The notes under the pieces are model-generated. The model did no database searches. It was not told the origin of the DNA and saw only the letters and a program-made list of their open reading frames with translations. A stretch of DNA of 45,638 nt from Erysipelotrichaceae bacterium (GTDB lineage Bacteria > Bacillota_I > Bacilli_A > Erysipelotrichales > Erysipelotrichaceae): contig JAFULN010000013.1 of assembly GCA_017473335.1 (NCBI GenBank), positions 1 through 45,638 on the forward strand, in the 5' to 3' direction. The number at the start of each line of letters is the position of its first letter. Within the stretch, counting starts at the first letter, position 1. Shown one piece after another: positions 1-8,584 of this stretch. Made by a program: the position numbers and the translations under genes.

Positions 1-280
1 AGAAGAAGCATTTAGCTGATTGAATTCATTCAGTTTTACTACAAACTGCTTCAACTACTAAATACTTCTTCTTGATACGAACATATTATACACAATAAAA
101 TTATTCAAGTTAAGACTTGTCTTTCTTTGTGAAATCTGTATCCATCATTATGCGAATTTAGATATTATTAACTACTATCCTACTACAGTTCTGATAGAAC
201 ATTCCTAGTAAATGAAAAAATGTCCAATGATGACAAATCATACAGATTATCTCATCTTTCCCCTATTTTATATCGCTTCT
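1..280. other. Gene-free left edge
   Basis: I see no convincing coding region in these bases. A TATAAT-like element reads on the minus strand at 85-90 and could belong to a promoter for a gene lying to the left of the window, but no -35 box sits at a good distance. Nothing else stands out. Confidence 0.4.
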
Positions 281-311
281 AAAAGAAAAGCTCTCTTTTT
301 TAAAGGAGCTT
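281..311 (-). terminator. Intrinsic terminator after small membrane protein gene
   Basis: Imperfect stem (288-298 with 302-311, AAGCTC paired to GAGCTT plus A/T pairs) followed on the minus strand by a T-rich tract. It starts 3 bases past the stop codon of the 314-619 gene. Confidence 0.75.
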
Positions 312-313
312 CT

Positions 314-619
314 TTACAGATATTTATACATACCAATTCGCCAAATCAAATATCCAAGCAGACAGCCTAAGACAAAGATACTCACCACAATAACAGTAAC
401 GACAAGAAATCCCATGATTGTGCCTACATTTTCGAACTGAAACATCTGCGGCTGATTGAGGACTAAAAACATCGCAAACAATGGAATGAACTCCATCACA
501 GTCTGTGCAATGCGTGCTAGACGTTTTTCTCGTTTTGAAACAACAATGTGTTTCCCATCCAGTTCAATTTCATTCTCCTTCTTATTCAGAGCCAGTACTT
601 TCCAAAATCTATTCAACAT
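314..619 (-). CDS. Small two-helix membrane protein, unknown function
   Basis: I do not recognise the family. The 101-residue product has a charged, Lys/Arg/Glu-rich N-terminal third (about residues 1-36), then two likely membrane helices at about 38-58 and 66-95 and a short tail with a few basic residues. There is no signal peptidase site and no conserved Cys or His cluster. The ATG start is preceded by GAGGAAG. It begins 18 bases after the stop of the MATE exporter gene and is followed by a terminator, so the two are probably one transcript. A role alongside the exporter is inference from this arrangement only. Confidence 0.7.
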   Translation of the reverse strand: MLNRFWKVLALNKKENEIELDGKHIVVSKREKRLARIAQTVMEFIPLFAMFLVLNQPQMFQFENVGTIMGFLVVTVIVVSIFVLGCLLGYLIWRIGMYKYL

Positions 620-637
620 GATTCTTCCTCTTTTCTA

Positions 638-1990
638 TTATTCATTCACTTCTACAGGAAGCTGTTTCAACGACTTTAAACAAAAAACAATCAGCAGTAC
701 TGCAGCACCGGACCACGCAAATATTTCTACAAAATAAATGCTTTCCAAACCAAAAAACTTAGGTAAAACAAAAATCAATACAACACGACACGCAAGTTCT
801 ACCATACCGCTGACCATAGGCACAAAAGTATCTCCAAGTCCCTGCAAAGTTGAACGGAACACATACAATAAATACAACACCCACAAAAAGCTTGCCATGA
901 CACGCAAATAATCATAAGCTATCTTCAAAACCTGTACTGTTTCAAAAGGATCCCCTGAAATAAACAAAGATAAAATCTGACGTCCAAACACAAACATAGC
1001 AACAGTAATTACACCAGAAGTGAAAAGAGCCATCCAAGTACCACTGCGAACTCCATCTTTAATACGCTGTGTTTTCTTTGCACCAAGGTTTTGACCCACA
1101 TAGGTTGTCATCGCAAAGCCAAACGCTAATGCAGCTAATTCAAGAAGTCCATACATCTTATTGGTTGCGGTAAATCCTGCCACATACAAAGAACCAAATC
1201 CATTAATCACATATTGAACGCACAAACCACCCACCGCAATAATGACATTTTGTGCAGCATTAGGAATCCCCAGCTTTAATAAACGTCGATCCGGTGCATC
1301 TTCATGATCGAAATCCGTCTTAGATAAAGCCATGATACTCATTTTCTTTAATACAATAAAGCAGTAAACTGCAGAAAAAGTCTGGGCAATAATAGTCGCA
1401 TAAGCAGCCCCTGAAATGCCCCAATGAAAATATGCAACAAACACAATATCCAAACCAATATTGATAATACATGCAATAATCATCGCATACAAAGGTGATT
1501 TAGAATCTCCCATCGCACGCAGAAATGAAGCCCCTAGATTATACGCAGACACTGAAAACAACCCAAGGAAAATAACACGTGCATATTCCATGGACATATG
1601 AATAATATCAGAAGGTGTATTAAGAATGAATAAAATAGGCTGAAGTCCCAGCTGAAAAAACACAAAAACAAGAACAGTGATAATCACTGTCAACAAAATG
1701 CTTCTTCCACAGGTTTTTCTTAAATGCTCCCATTTTTCAGCCCCATAATCCTGAGAAACAAGAATTGAGAACCCTTGAGTCATCCCTGTAATAATCCCCT
1801 GTACAAGCCAAATCAGCCAGTCTATAGACCCTAATGCAGCCAGAGCACTTACACCCAGTACCTGCCCTACAATCATTGTATCTACCATCGTATACAGCTG
1901 CTGAAAGATATTGCCAATCATAAGTGGTATCGCAAAAAACAAAATCAGTTTTGCAGGATTCCCACTTGTCATCTGTTTACTTGAATCCAT
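638..1990 (-). CDS. MATE family multidrug/organic cation exporter
   Basis: The 450-residue protein has the length and about twelve membrane helices of MatE/NorM-type antiporters, which expel drugs or metabolites in exchange for Na+ or H+. Two homologous halves are visible: the N-terminal half opens with 'IPLMIGNIFQQLYTMVDTMI', a pattern shared by many bacterial MATE proteins, and the second half starts near residue 235 with 'LGIPNAAQNVI'. The ATG start has a GAGGTGAC ribosome site. An extended -10 promoter lies just upstream at 2015-2023. The substrate cannot be read from sequence. A second MATE gene lies at 8583-9962, but the two are clearly diverged and not a recent duplication. Confidence 0.93.
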   Translation of the reverse strand: MDSSKQMTSGNPAKLILFFAIPLMIGNIFQQLYTMVDTMIVGQVLGVSALAALGSIDWLIWLVQGIITGMTQGFSILVSQDYGAEKWEHLRKTCGRSILLTVIITVLVFVFFQLGLQPILFILNTPSDIIHMSMEYARVIFLGLFSVSAYNLGASFLRAMGDSKSPLYAMIIACIINIGLDIVFVAYFHWGISGAAYATIIAQTFSAVYCFIVLKKMSIMALSKTDFDHEDAPDRRLLKLGIPNAAQNVIIAVGGLCVQYVINGFGSLYVAGFTATNKMYGLLELAALAFGFAMTTYVGQNLGAKKTQRIKDGVRSGTWMALFTSGVITVAMFVFGRQILSLFISGDPFETVQVLKIAYDYLRVMASFLWVLYLLYVFRSTLQGLGDTFVPMVSGMVELACRVVLIFVLPKFFGLESIYFVEIFAWSGAAVLLIVFCLKSLKQLPVEVNE

Positions 1991-2014
1991 AAGTCACCTC
2001 AACCTAACTTATTT

Positions 2015-2023
2015 ATTATAACA
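2015..2023 (-). promoter_or_regulatory. Extended -10 promoter for MATE gene
   Basis: Minus-strand TGTTATAAT (TGn plus a perfect TATAAT), about 25 bases upstream of the ATG. There is no good -35 box, as expected for an extended -10 promoter. Confidence 0.6.
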
Positions 2024-2148
2024 TTGATTCAAAAGAAAAACATCAGACGATTATCAGGTCCCAGTTTATTCTATCTAATTTCAATACTCTTCTGTTTTCT
2101 TGTGATAGGTTATCATTTCATCCTGTATAATCAACCGAAACAATCATC

Positions 2149-2177
2149 TTGACGTTATCATCAAATCTACGTAAAAT
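2149..2177 (+). promoter_or_regulatory. Promoter of tRNA-Arg
   Basis: TTGACG (2149-2154), a 17-base spacer and TAAAAT (2172-2177). It would start transcription about 7 bases before the tRNA. Confidence 0.75.
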
Positions 2178-2190
2178 AAAACTGTTTTAT

Positions 2191-2267
2191 GCACCTGTAG
2201 CTCAGCTGGATAGAGTGCTCGATTCCGATTCGATAGGTCGCAGGTTCGACTCCTGTCAGGTGCACCA
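2191..2267 (+). tRNA. tRNA-Arg (anticodon CCG)
   Basis: A complete 77-base cloverleaf with encoded CCA. The acceptor stem GCACCTG/CAGGTGC is perfect. The anticodon loop TTCCGAT gives CCG, reading the CGG arginine codon. The T arm contains the standard TTCGA. The first anticodon-stem pair (27-43) is a C-T mismatch and there are G-T wobbles in the D and T stems. It is a single-gene unit with its own promoter upstream and a hairpin terminator downstream. Confidence 0.95.
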
Positions 2268-2281
2268 GAAATGAAATAAAT

Positions 2282-2315
2282 ACAGATTTGCAATTTCGCA
2301 AATCTGTCTTTTTCT
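2282..2315. terminator. Bidirectional terminator
   Basis: Perfect 10-base stem ACAGATTTGC/GCAAATCTGT with a 6-base loop. It is followed by CTTTTTCTTT on the plus strand (end of tRNA-Arg) and lies immediately beyond the stop codon of the minus-strand gene 2316-3563. Confidence 0.85.
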
Positions 2316-3563
2316 TTATTCAGTATTCAAAAAAATCATTCTAATTTCAGTGATAACTCCATCATCTAATAGTACTTCTACGGGGAAAACTGCTTCTTCA
2401 ATCTGATATTGCCAATCTAATGCCAAATGAATGGATCGTTTTCCTGCAACAACTGCTTCAATCCCTGTCTCTTTATCTTGAATAACACGAGCATCTTCAC
2501 AGATATCTCCGTTTTTTGTCAAAATACTGAGGAGCTCTTCATATGTAATCTTGTCTCCAACCTTTAAGTTTTCTGGAAAAACAATCGCTTCAGCACCTTG
2601 ATGAATATGATACAGACTTTGAACTATTCCTGTAACAGCTGCATCACTGAACATCATAGGGTCTGGTGTGTCATTATAGACAATAATACCAAATGAACCA
2701 CACTCATAAGGAAGGACCAATTTACTTTTTACAATTGTCTGTTTTGTTTCATCTGATAAGTCGATATCAAAGGTTTCACAAAAGTCAGTCACAGAAACAG
2801 GAAATTCAATTTTAGTATCGTCAATAACAACCTGCTGATTTGAATGGATTTTTTCTGCACTGCATCCACTTAACAAGATTGCAAGAATGACTGCAGGAAG
2901 CAGATTTGCCACCTTCACTTTCTTACCCCAGACAAGATTCAGTCCAACACAGAAAATCAAAATATTACCAACCAATGAAAGATAAAATAACGCTTCTTCT
3001 GTCATGACAGGCTCAATGATTTTTGCAAGCAGTGCAATGCTGCCTTGAAACAGCAAAACTGGCAGTGCAGAGAAAATAGTTCCTTTTCCTAAAGAAGCAC
3101 TCATCACCATAATAATGATAAAGTCCAGAATCGCTTTAGTTACTAAAATTGAACTGTCACCTGTCAAACCATCTTCAATGGCCCCAACAATTGCCATTGC
3201 ACCAATACAAACCGTCAAGGATGCATTCACAAAACCATCAATAAATCGCTTATCTTTTGCATTTCCTGTTTTTATCTTCAGCCAGGCTCCAAAATCCTCA
3301 AATTTCTGTTCAATATCCAAGAAGCTGCCAATCAGTGCACCAAGTGCCAGAGAAATCACAACCATCATCCCATTTTGAGAAATCAGCGATGAATCTTCGA
3401 TTTTCAGCATGCCTTCCATAGCTCCTGAAATACCAAGAAACAACACACTGATACCACAGGCACTGGTTAAAGTCTCCTGTACGTTTTCTTTCAGAAATTT
3501 CCCAAAACACAATCCTGCTAAACCGCCCAGAATAATTGCCAGTGAATTAATGATTGTCCCCAT
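2316..3563 (-). CDS. DUF554 membrane protein fused to a C-terminal lipoprotein-like domain
   Basis: Residues 1 to about 232 are a DUF554 protein (the E. coli YqgA / B. subtilis YdfK family, putative transporter): a glycine-rich N-terminal helix, the signature around 'GAMAIVGAIEDGLTGDS', and about seven membrane helices. Family members normally end near residue 235. Here the last helix runs into 'LSGC' at 231-234, a perfect signal peptidase II lipobox preceded by a basic 'GKKVKV' stretch and a hydrophobic core. About 181 further residues follow, soluble and acidic, without a domain I recognise. The protein therefore looks like a transporter joined in frame to a secreted lipoprotein. Cleavage before Cys234 would release a lipid-anchored domain. 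The ATG start has an AAGGTGAC ribosome site. No frameshift is visible. Confidence 0.8.
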   Translation of the reverse strand: MGTIINSLAIILGGLAGLCFGKFLKENVQETLTSACGISVLFLGISGAMEGMLKIEDSSLISQNGMMVVISLALGALIGSFLDIEQKFEDFGAWLKIKTGNAKDKRFIDGFVNASLTVCIGAMAIVGAIEDGLTGDSSILVTKAILDFIIIMVMSASLGKGTIFSALPVLLFQGSIALLAKIIEPVMTEEALFYLSLVGNILIFCVGLNLVWGKKVKVANLLPAVILAILLSGCSAEKIHSNQQVVIDDTKIEFPVSVTDFCETFDIDLSDETKQTIVKSKLVLPYECGSFGIIVYNDTPDPMMFSDAAVTGIVQSLYHIHQGAEAIVFPENLKVGDKITYEELLSILTKNGDICEDARVIQDKETGIEAVVAGKRSIHLALDWQYQIEEAVFPVEVLLDDGVITEIRMIFLNTE

Positions 3564-3619
3564 GTTGTCACCTTCTTGTATAAATTCATTCTAAAATTCA
3601 CACATCTATTTGTCAATTA

Positions 3620-3649
3620 TAAGAAAAACAAGTACATCGTACTTGTTTT
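3620..3649 (-). terminator. Terminator after HAD phosphatase gene
   Basis: Perfect 11-base stem AAAACAAGTAC/GTACTTGTTTT with a 3-base loop, followed on the minus strand by TTTCTTATAATT. The stem overlaps the end of the stop codon at 3648. Confidence 0.85.
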
Positions 3650-4367
3650 ATTGAATCTGATTTAAGTTCAGTTTATAAATCATGTTTTTACGCTCTACAA
3701 TAATCGTAATTTTCTTAGATACTTCTTCACTGGATTTGATTTTTTCAATCAGTTCACGTGTTGGATTGATTGCATATGGATGACCTACAAGTTCAAACAT
3801 GGTGAAATCTCCCGTTGTATCACCATATGCATAGCTTTCAGACAAATCAATGTCATACTGCTCTGCAAGTTCAAGAAGTGCTTTCTTTTTGCTTCTGTGA
3901 TCCCACATTGGAATTAAATCACCTGTGTATTTTCCATCATCATCTGTTAGATATTTAGTTCCTCTCCAGTCATCAAACTGATGTTTCTTTGCCATAGCTT
4001 CAACCAGTTCATATGGAGAACCACTCACCGCAATGACCAGTGTACCATTTTGTTTATGATTTACAATCTGATCACGAGTAAATGTATAGACTCTTTCTCC
4101 CTTTTGTTTAATCACTGTATTGGCAATATGCAGAATATGTTCATTTGATAGTCCAACCAGTGTCTTCTTATAAATTTCAACCATTTTATTCAAATAGTCA
4201 TCATATTCACCCTGACGTCTGTCATATTTCATAAAAGATGGCTTCACTTCATCATGCCATTTATTTTCATCCACAAGTTCATAAGTAATGAATTTTTTAA
4301 AGACTTCTGTAATCAGTCCTTCACGATACAAAGTTCCATCAATATCAAAGAATGCCGCTTTTTTCAT
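3648..4367 (-). CDS. HAD superfamily subfamily IB phosphatase
   Basis: A 239-residue phosphoserine-phosphatase-like hydrolase. All four HAD motifs are present: I 'FDIDGTL' at residues 7-13 (the two catalytic Asp), II 'AVSGSP' with the Ser, III a Lys in 'RSKKKALL', and IV 'YGDTTGD' with the metal-binding Asp residues. The helical cap between motifs I and II fits subfamily IB. The substrate is unknown; members act on phosphoserine or small phosphomonoesters. The ATG start follows a strong GGAGGTAAC site. The gene is probably monocistronic, with its own terminator and a gap of about 90 bases to the next upstream gene. Confidence 0.9.
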   Translation of the reverse strand: MKKAAFFDIDGTLYREGLITEVFKKFITYELVDENKWHDEVKPSFMKYDRRQGEYDDYLNKMVEIYKKTLVGLSNEHILHIANTVIKQKGERVYTFTRDQIVNHKQNGTLVIAVSGSPYELVEAMAKKHQFDDWRGTKYLTDDDGKYTGDLIPMWDHRSKKKALLELAEQYDIDLSESYAYGDTTGDFTMFELVGHPYAINPTRELIEKIKSSEEVSKKITIIVERKNMIYKLNLNQIQ

Positions 4368-4456
4368 AGGTTACCTCCAAATTCTAAATTGTCGATAGTT
4401 TACCATGTTTATAATGACATGTAAAGAGAAAAGGAAGCACTTTTGTGCTTCCTGAA

Positions 4457-6397
4457 TTAGAGATCTTTTGTCAGATTCCAAGCCTGAGTAATCGCTTCTT
4501 TAATGTTGGCAGGTTTGTTGGCATCACCAATCAGATGATATACAACCCCTGCTTCTTTCAGCATATTTGCCACCGTTGGATCAGTGTGATAGCCTGCTGC
4601 AAATACAAGAGTATCAGCATCTGAAATGACATGTTCAATTCCATTTTGTTCATAATGAATTTCAGTTTCCGTCACTGAAGTTACTTTCGCGCTGCATTCA
4701 ATCTTGATACCCTTTTCCATCATACGAAGCACAAGATGACTTCTTCCAGCTCCGCTTTCTGCCATCATGATTTCTGGAGCCATTTCTAAAACTGTAATAT
4801 CACGATTTCTAGGGAAACGGTCATTGACTAGAGGTGCCAGATAATCAGCTGTTTCACAGCCTACACTGCCTCCTCCAACAATCACAATCTTACGTCCAGG
4901 GAATGCTTTACCAGAAAGGATATCATCTGCAGTCATCGTCTGTTTAAAGCCTGTTAATGCTGAAATCACATTTGGTTTAGCACCACATGCACAAATCACT
5001 TCATAATCCTTGAATTCATTTACAAGCATTGCCTTTGTAACTTCTGTATTCAATCGTACATCTACATCACTTAATCGATGCCTCATGTACTGAACCACAC
5101 GTGTTAAATCCTGTTTACCAATTGGAACTGCTGCAGTGTTCAGTGCACCGCCAAGCTCCGCTTCTTTTTCACAGAGTACAACATGGTGTCCACGTTTGTG
5201 AGCTACATAAGCAGCTTCCATACCTGCAGGACCAGAGCCAATTACAAGTACATTCTTTTTAATATCTGAAGAAGTCAGTGTATCTTCATTGACCAGTTCA
5301 AAGGATGGATTGATTGTACATGCTACACGTTTACCAAACATAATGCCATTTAAGCATCTTAGACAGCCAATACAAGGACGAATTTCAATATCTCTTCCTT
5401 CTTTTGCCTTATTAGCAAATTCTGGTTCACAAAGATTAGCACGTCCCATCATACATGCATCAGCTTTGCCATTAGCGATCAGTTCGTCAGCAGCCCAGGC
5501 TTCCGTCACACGTCCTACAGTTGCCACAGGAATCTTGACAAACTTTTTGATATGTTCTGAAAGATGCGCATGAGTTCCTAATGTAGTACCTGCAGCAGGA
5601 ATAGAACTTCCACGTTTAATTGTCATACCACCAGAAACATGAAGCATATCCACACCTGCTTTTTCCAGCTGTTTTGCCACATACGTCATGTCATTCAGAT
5701 TTAATCCGCCATCTGTATACTCATCACCAGAAATACGCACATCAATAATGAAATCATCTCCACAACGCTGACGCACAGCATCAATTACTTCTAGTGTCAA
5801 TCTTAATCTTCCATTGATATCTCCGCCATATTCATCTGTACGCTTGTTGTAAAGTGGTGACAAGAAGCCTCCCAGCATGCCATGGGCATGTGCTGCATGA
5901 ATTTCAACACCATCTCCACCAGCCTTTTTCACACGTTCAGCTGCATCTGCAAACTGTTCAATCAGTACTTTGATTTCTTCTTTAGTAATTGGACGAGGTG
6001 CACTTTTCGCATAATATGGTCCTACATGACTCGGTGCAACCAATTGCGGTGTACCAGGAATAGGAAAAGCCATGTATGCTGGATGAAACAGCTGAGGAAG
6101 CAATACAGTATCATATTTATGAACTTCATCAAAGACTTTCTTCCATCCTTCAATAAAAGAATCATCAAAAATATGCATATCTCCTGGAAGATAAATATAT
6201 GTTGGTTCAACCGTTACAACTTCAGAAACAATTAAGCCCACTCCACCTTTTGCACGCATACCATAATGCTGAACAAGTTCATCCGTTACATATCCCTTAT
6301 TCGCTAAATTGGTAGAAATTGGCGGCATCCAGACTCGATTTTTTACTGTTCTTTTTCCGACTTGAATCGGAGCAAATAAATGTTCATATCTAGTCAT
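4457..6397 (-). CDS. BaiH/FadH-type NADH:flavin ene-reductase (FMN, 4Fe-4S, FAD)
   Basis: 646 residues, the architecture of 2,4-dienoyl-CoA reductase and the bile-acid enzymes BaiH/BaiCD. An FMN-binding TIM barrel (about 5-335) is followed by a 4Fe-4S motif of Cys342, 345, 348 and 360 and an FAD/NAD domain with 'GSGPAG' at 387-392 and a second 'VGGGSVG' fold. The segment around 'RISGDE' at 221-226 and the active-site stretch starting at His167 match BaiH as I remember it, but the usual catalytic Tyr position is His172. The Cys spacing is CX2CX2CX11C, one residue shorter than the common CX2CX3CX11C. The start was set at the ATG with AAGGAGAAT upstream, not the in-frame TTG further out. The substrate (enoate, dienoyl-CoA, steroid or other) is unknown. 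Confidence 0.85.
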   Translation of the reverse strand: MTRYEHLFAPIQVGKRTVKNRVWMPPISTNLANKGYVTDELVQHYGMRAKGGVGLIVSEVVTVEPTYIYLPGDMHIFDDSFIEGWKKVFDEVHKYDTVLLPQLFHPAYMAFPIPGTPQLVAPSHVGPYYAKSAPRPITKEEIKVLIEQFADAAERVKKAGGDGVEIHAAHAHGMLGGFLSPLYNKRTDEYGGDINGRLRLTLEVIDAVRQRCGDDFIIDVRISGDEYTDGGLNLNDMTYVAKQLEKAGVDMLHVSGGMTIKRGSSIPAAGTTLGTHAHLSEHIKKFVKIPVATVGRVTEAWAADELIANGKADACMMGRANLCEPEFANKAKEGRDIEIRPCIGCLRCLNGIMFGKRVACTINPSFELVNEDTLTSSDIKKNVLVIGSGPAGMEAAYVAHKRGHHVVLCEKEAELGGALNTAAVPIGKQDLTRVVQYMRHRLSDVDVRLNTEVTKAMLVNEFKDYEVICACGAKPNVISALTGFKQTMTADDILSGKAFPGRKIVIVGGGSVGCETADYLAPLVNDRFPRNRDITVLEMAPEIMMAESGAGRSHLVLRMMEKGIKIECSAKVTSVTETEIHYEQNGIEHVISDADTLVFAAGYHTDPTVANMLKEAGVVYHLIGDANKPANIKEAITQAWNLTKDL

Positions 6398-6415
6398 CTT
6401 ATTCTCCTTGAAAGA

Positions 6416-6441
6416 AGACCACACTGAAAACAATGTGGTCT
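6416..6441 (-). terminator. Intergenic hairpin between the two ene-reductase genes
   Basis: Perfect 8-base stem AGACCACA/TGTGGTCT with a 10-base loop, followed on the minus strand by TCTTCTTTC. The T tract is interrupted, so termination is probably partial. The hairpin lies just before the ribosome site of the downstream reductase. Confidence 0.6.
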
Positions 6442-6450
6442 ATTCTTCTG

Positions 6451-8472
6451 TTAAATTTCGTTAGCTGCCTTATAACCGCTTCTGATTGCATAAGCAATAT
6501 CAGCAGTTCTTTCAGATGAGCAGTCACCTGCATAGACAACTGGTACACTAACACCTTCTACATCCAGTACATTCTTTACTGAACCTACTGCCATAACAAC
6601 TGCATCACATTCTACAGTCACTTCTGAATTATCTGCAGTATTCATTGCAACAACCTTGCCATATTCAATTGCACTGACTTTTGTGTTGACCAGCTGTTTT
6701 ACACCATACTTCGCAAAATTAGCCATCAATGTAGGCAAAACAGTGCTTGATTCACCACTTGCAATCTTATCTGCCATTTCAATAATTGTTACTTCACAAC
6801 CCTTTTCAGCTAGATAATCTGCAGTTTCAGTACCAACTAAACCACCGCCAATCACAGCAACCTTGCCGGATACTTCAGCTTTTCCATTGAGTACATCCCA
6901 GCTAGATACGACATTTGCACCATCAGCTGTAGGAACTTTCAATGCAAAATCATGTGCACCTACTGCAACGATCACTGCATCTGCAGCATTCATCACATCT
7001 TTTGTTGCTTCAGTATTCAAATGAACTGTGACATTGTCAAATGAAGGAAGCAGTTTTTCATAATATTCAACAGAACGCAGAATTTCATCTTTTCTAGGAG
7101 GAACTGCCGCAATGTGAATCTGTCCACCCACACGTCCTTCTTTTTCATAAACATCGACTTTGTGTCCACGCAGTGCTGCAACTCTTGCAGCTTCAAGACC
7201 CGCAATACCTGCACCAACAATCACAACATTCTTCTTTTCTTCTGCAGGTTTAATAAAGATAGTAGCTTCATCACCGTTTTCAGCATTCAGTACACAAGAA
7301 ATATAACGACGTCCCTGAATTGCATCTACACAGCCCTTGTTGCAGTTGAGACATTCACGGATTGGTTCATCTTTTTCAACCTTTACTGGAATGTCTGGAT
7401 CACATAATAATGAACGTCCATAACAGATAATATCTGCATCACCATTTGCCAGAATTTCTTCCCCATTGGCAACACTCACTACTTTACCTACAACTGCCAC
7501 TGGAATAGAAACAACTTCTTTCACTCTCTTTGTGATTGGAAGCATCCAGTTGTAAGCACGTGTTCCCATAGGAGGGATAGTATCTGCCATGTTTCCTGTA
7601 TGATTTGCCTGAGCAACCTGAATCATATCTACGCCAGCTTCTTCCAGCATCTTCGCAAACTTGATTCCATCTTCTTCATGCAAGCCTCCTTTACCACGAT
7701 CTGTGCCATCATCATTCTTTGTAATAAATGGAAGCTTATATTCAATCATCAGTGTTGGTGCAGCTTCTTTGATTGCCTTCACTACTTCAAGTGCATAACG
7801 GCATCTGTTCTCTAAAGATCCACCATATTCATCAGTACGATGATTCAAAATTGTTGAACATAAAGATCCTAACAAACGGTCACCATGAATTTCAATCGCA
7901 TCAATGCCAGCCTCCATTGCTCGTCTTGCAGACTGTGCAATTGCATTTTTAATCTGAGTCAGCTGTTCAATTGTTGCTTCAGAAACAAAGTGCTTCATAT
8001 CATGATGCAATTTTGCATAAGCTTCATCACTTGTCTTCTTTGCTTCAGCCATCTTCGCACCAAAAGTCGCCATATCTCCTGCTTCTTTTGCCTGCTGAGC
8101 TTCCATCATTGCTTTTCTTGAAATCATAATCATTCTTCCAACACCTGGTACATCATACTCAGGATGGAAAATCTGAAGTGCCACTTTACAGTCATAAGCA
8201 TGCATTGCATCAGCCAGTTTCTTAAATGTAGGAATCTGACGATCATCACACAGCTTAGGTGTAGGAGAAGCAGTCATAACAGGCGCAACATCCCCAATTA
8301 CTACATAAGACGCTCCACCTTTCGCAATTCTTTCATAAAACGCAAAACTTCTTGGTCCGATAGAACCGTCACGTTCTTCATAGCCAGTTGTCTGTGGCGG
8401 AAACATGATACGGTTTTTGAATGTTAAGTTGCCAACCTGAATTGGCTGCAGTAAGCGAGAATCTTTACCCAT
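6451..8472 (-). CDS. HGDR-motif flavin/iron-sulfur reductase, candidate bilirubin reductase (BilR-like)
   Basis: 673 residues with the same order of domains as its neighbour: FMN TIM barrel (about 5-370), Cys374-X2-Cys377-X3-Cys381-X11-Cys393 for a 4Fe-4S cluster, then an FAD/NAD module with 'GAGIAG' at 420-425 and 'IGGGLVG'. Where FadH has its catalytic Tyr, this protein has His-Gly-Asp-Arg at 196-199, with Arg199 in the Tyr position. I recall HGDR as the hallmark of gut bilirubin reductase BilR, which reduces bilirubin to urobilinogen. A helical Ala/Lys/Glu-rich insertion at about 115-165 is not seen in the neighbour. The ATG start is preceded by GAGAGGTAA. It is first in a probable two-gene transcript. 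The function is a hypothesis; another ene-reductase substrate remains possible. Confidence 0.8.
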   Translation of the reverse strand: MGKDSRLLQPIQVGNLTFKNRIMFPPQTTGYEERDGSIGPRSFAFYERIAKGGASYVVIGDVAPVMTASPTPKLCDDRQIPTFKKLADAMHAYDCKVALQIFHPEYDVPGVGRMIMISRKAMMEAQQAKEAGDMATFGAKMAEAKKTSDEAYAKLHHDMKHFVSEATIEQLTQIKNAIAQSARRAMEAGIDAIEIHGDRLLGSLCSTILNHRTDEYGGSLENRCRYALEVVKAIKEAAPTLMIEYKLPFITKNDDGTDRGKGGLHEEDGIKFAKMLEEAGVDMIQVAQANHTGNMADTIPPMGTRAYNWMLPITKRVKEVVSIPVAVVGKVVSVANGEEILANGDADIICYGRSLLCDPDIPVKVEKDEPIRECLNCNKGCVDAIQGRRYISCVLNAENGDEATIFIKPAEEKKNVVIVGAGIAGLEAARVAALRGHKVDVYEKEGRVGGQIHIAAVPPRKDEILRSVEYYEKLLPSFDNVTVHLNTEATKDVMNAADAVIVAVGAHDFALKVPTADGANVVSSWDVLNGKAEVSGKVAVIGGGLVGTETADYLAEKGCEVTIIEMADKIASGESSTVLPTLMANFAKYGVKQLVNTKVSAIEYGKVVAMNTADNSEVTVECDAVVMAVGSVKNVLDVEGVSVPVVYAGDCSSERTADIAYAIRSGYKAANEI

Positions 8473-8557
8473 ATTTGTTACCTCTCAATTTTATTTTATT
8501 GTAACATGTCTTTTTATCATTCAATAGTCAAAAATTAGTAATTTCACAAGAATTTCT

Positions 8558-8584
8558 AAAAGAAAACCATGATTCCTCATGGTT
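8558..8584 (-). terminator. Terminator after second MATE gene
   Basis: Perfect 8-base stem AACCATGA/TCATGGTT with a 4-base loop, followed on the minus strand by TTCTTTTAG. The stop codon lies inside the stem. Confidence 0.85.

Noticed and set aside
6398-6433. In-frame TTG extension of the BaiH-like reductase
   Set aside because: It reads through an intergenic hairpin and lacks a ribosome site; the ATG at 6397 has AAGGAGAAT.
8543-8552. TTGTGAAATT upstream of the HGDR reductase gene as a Rex half site
   Set aside because: Only one half is present; the second half does not match, so no Rex site is claimed.
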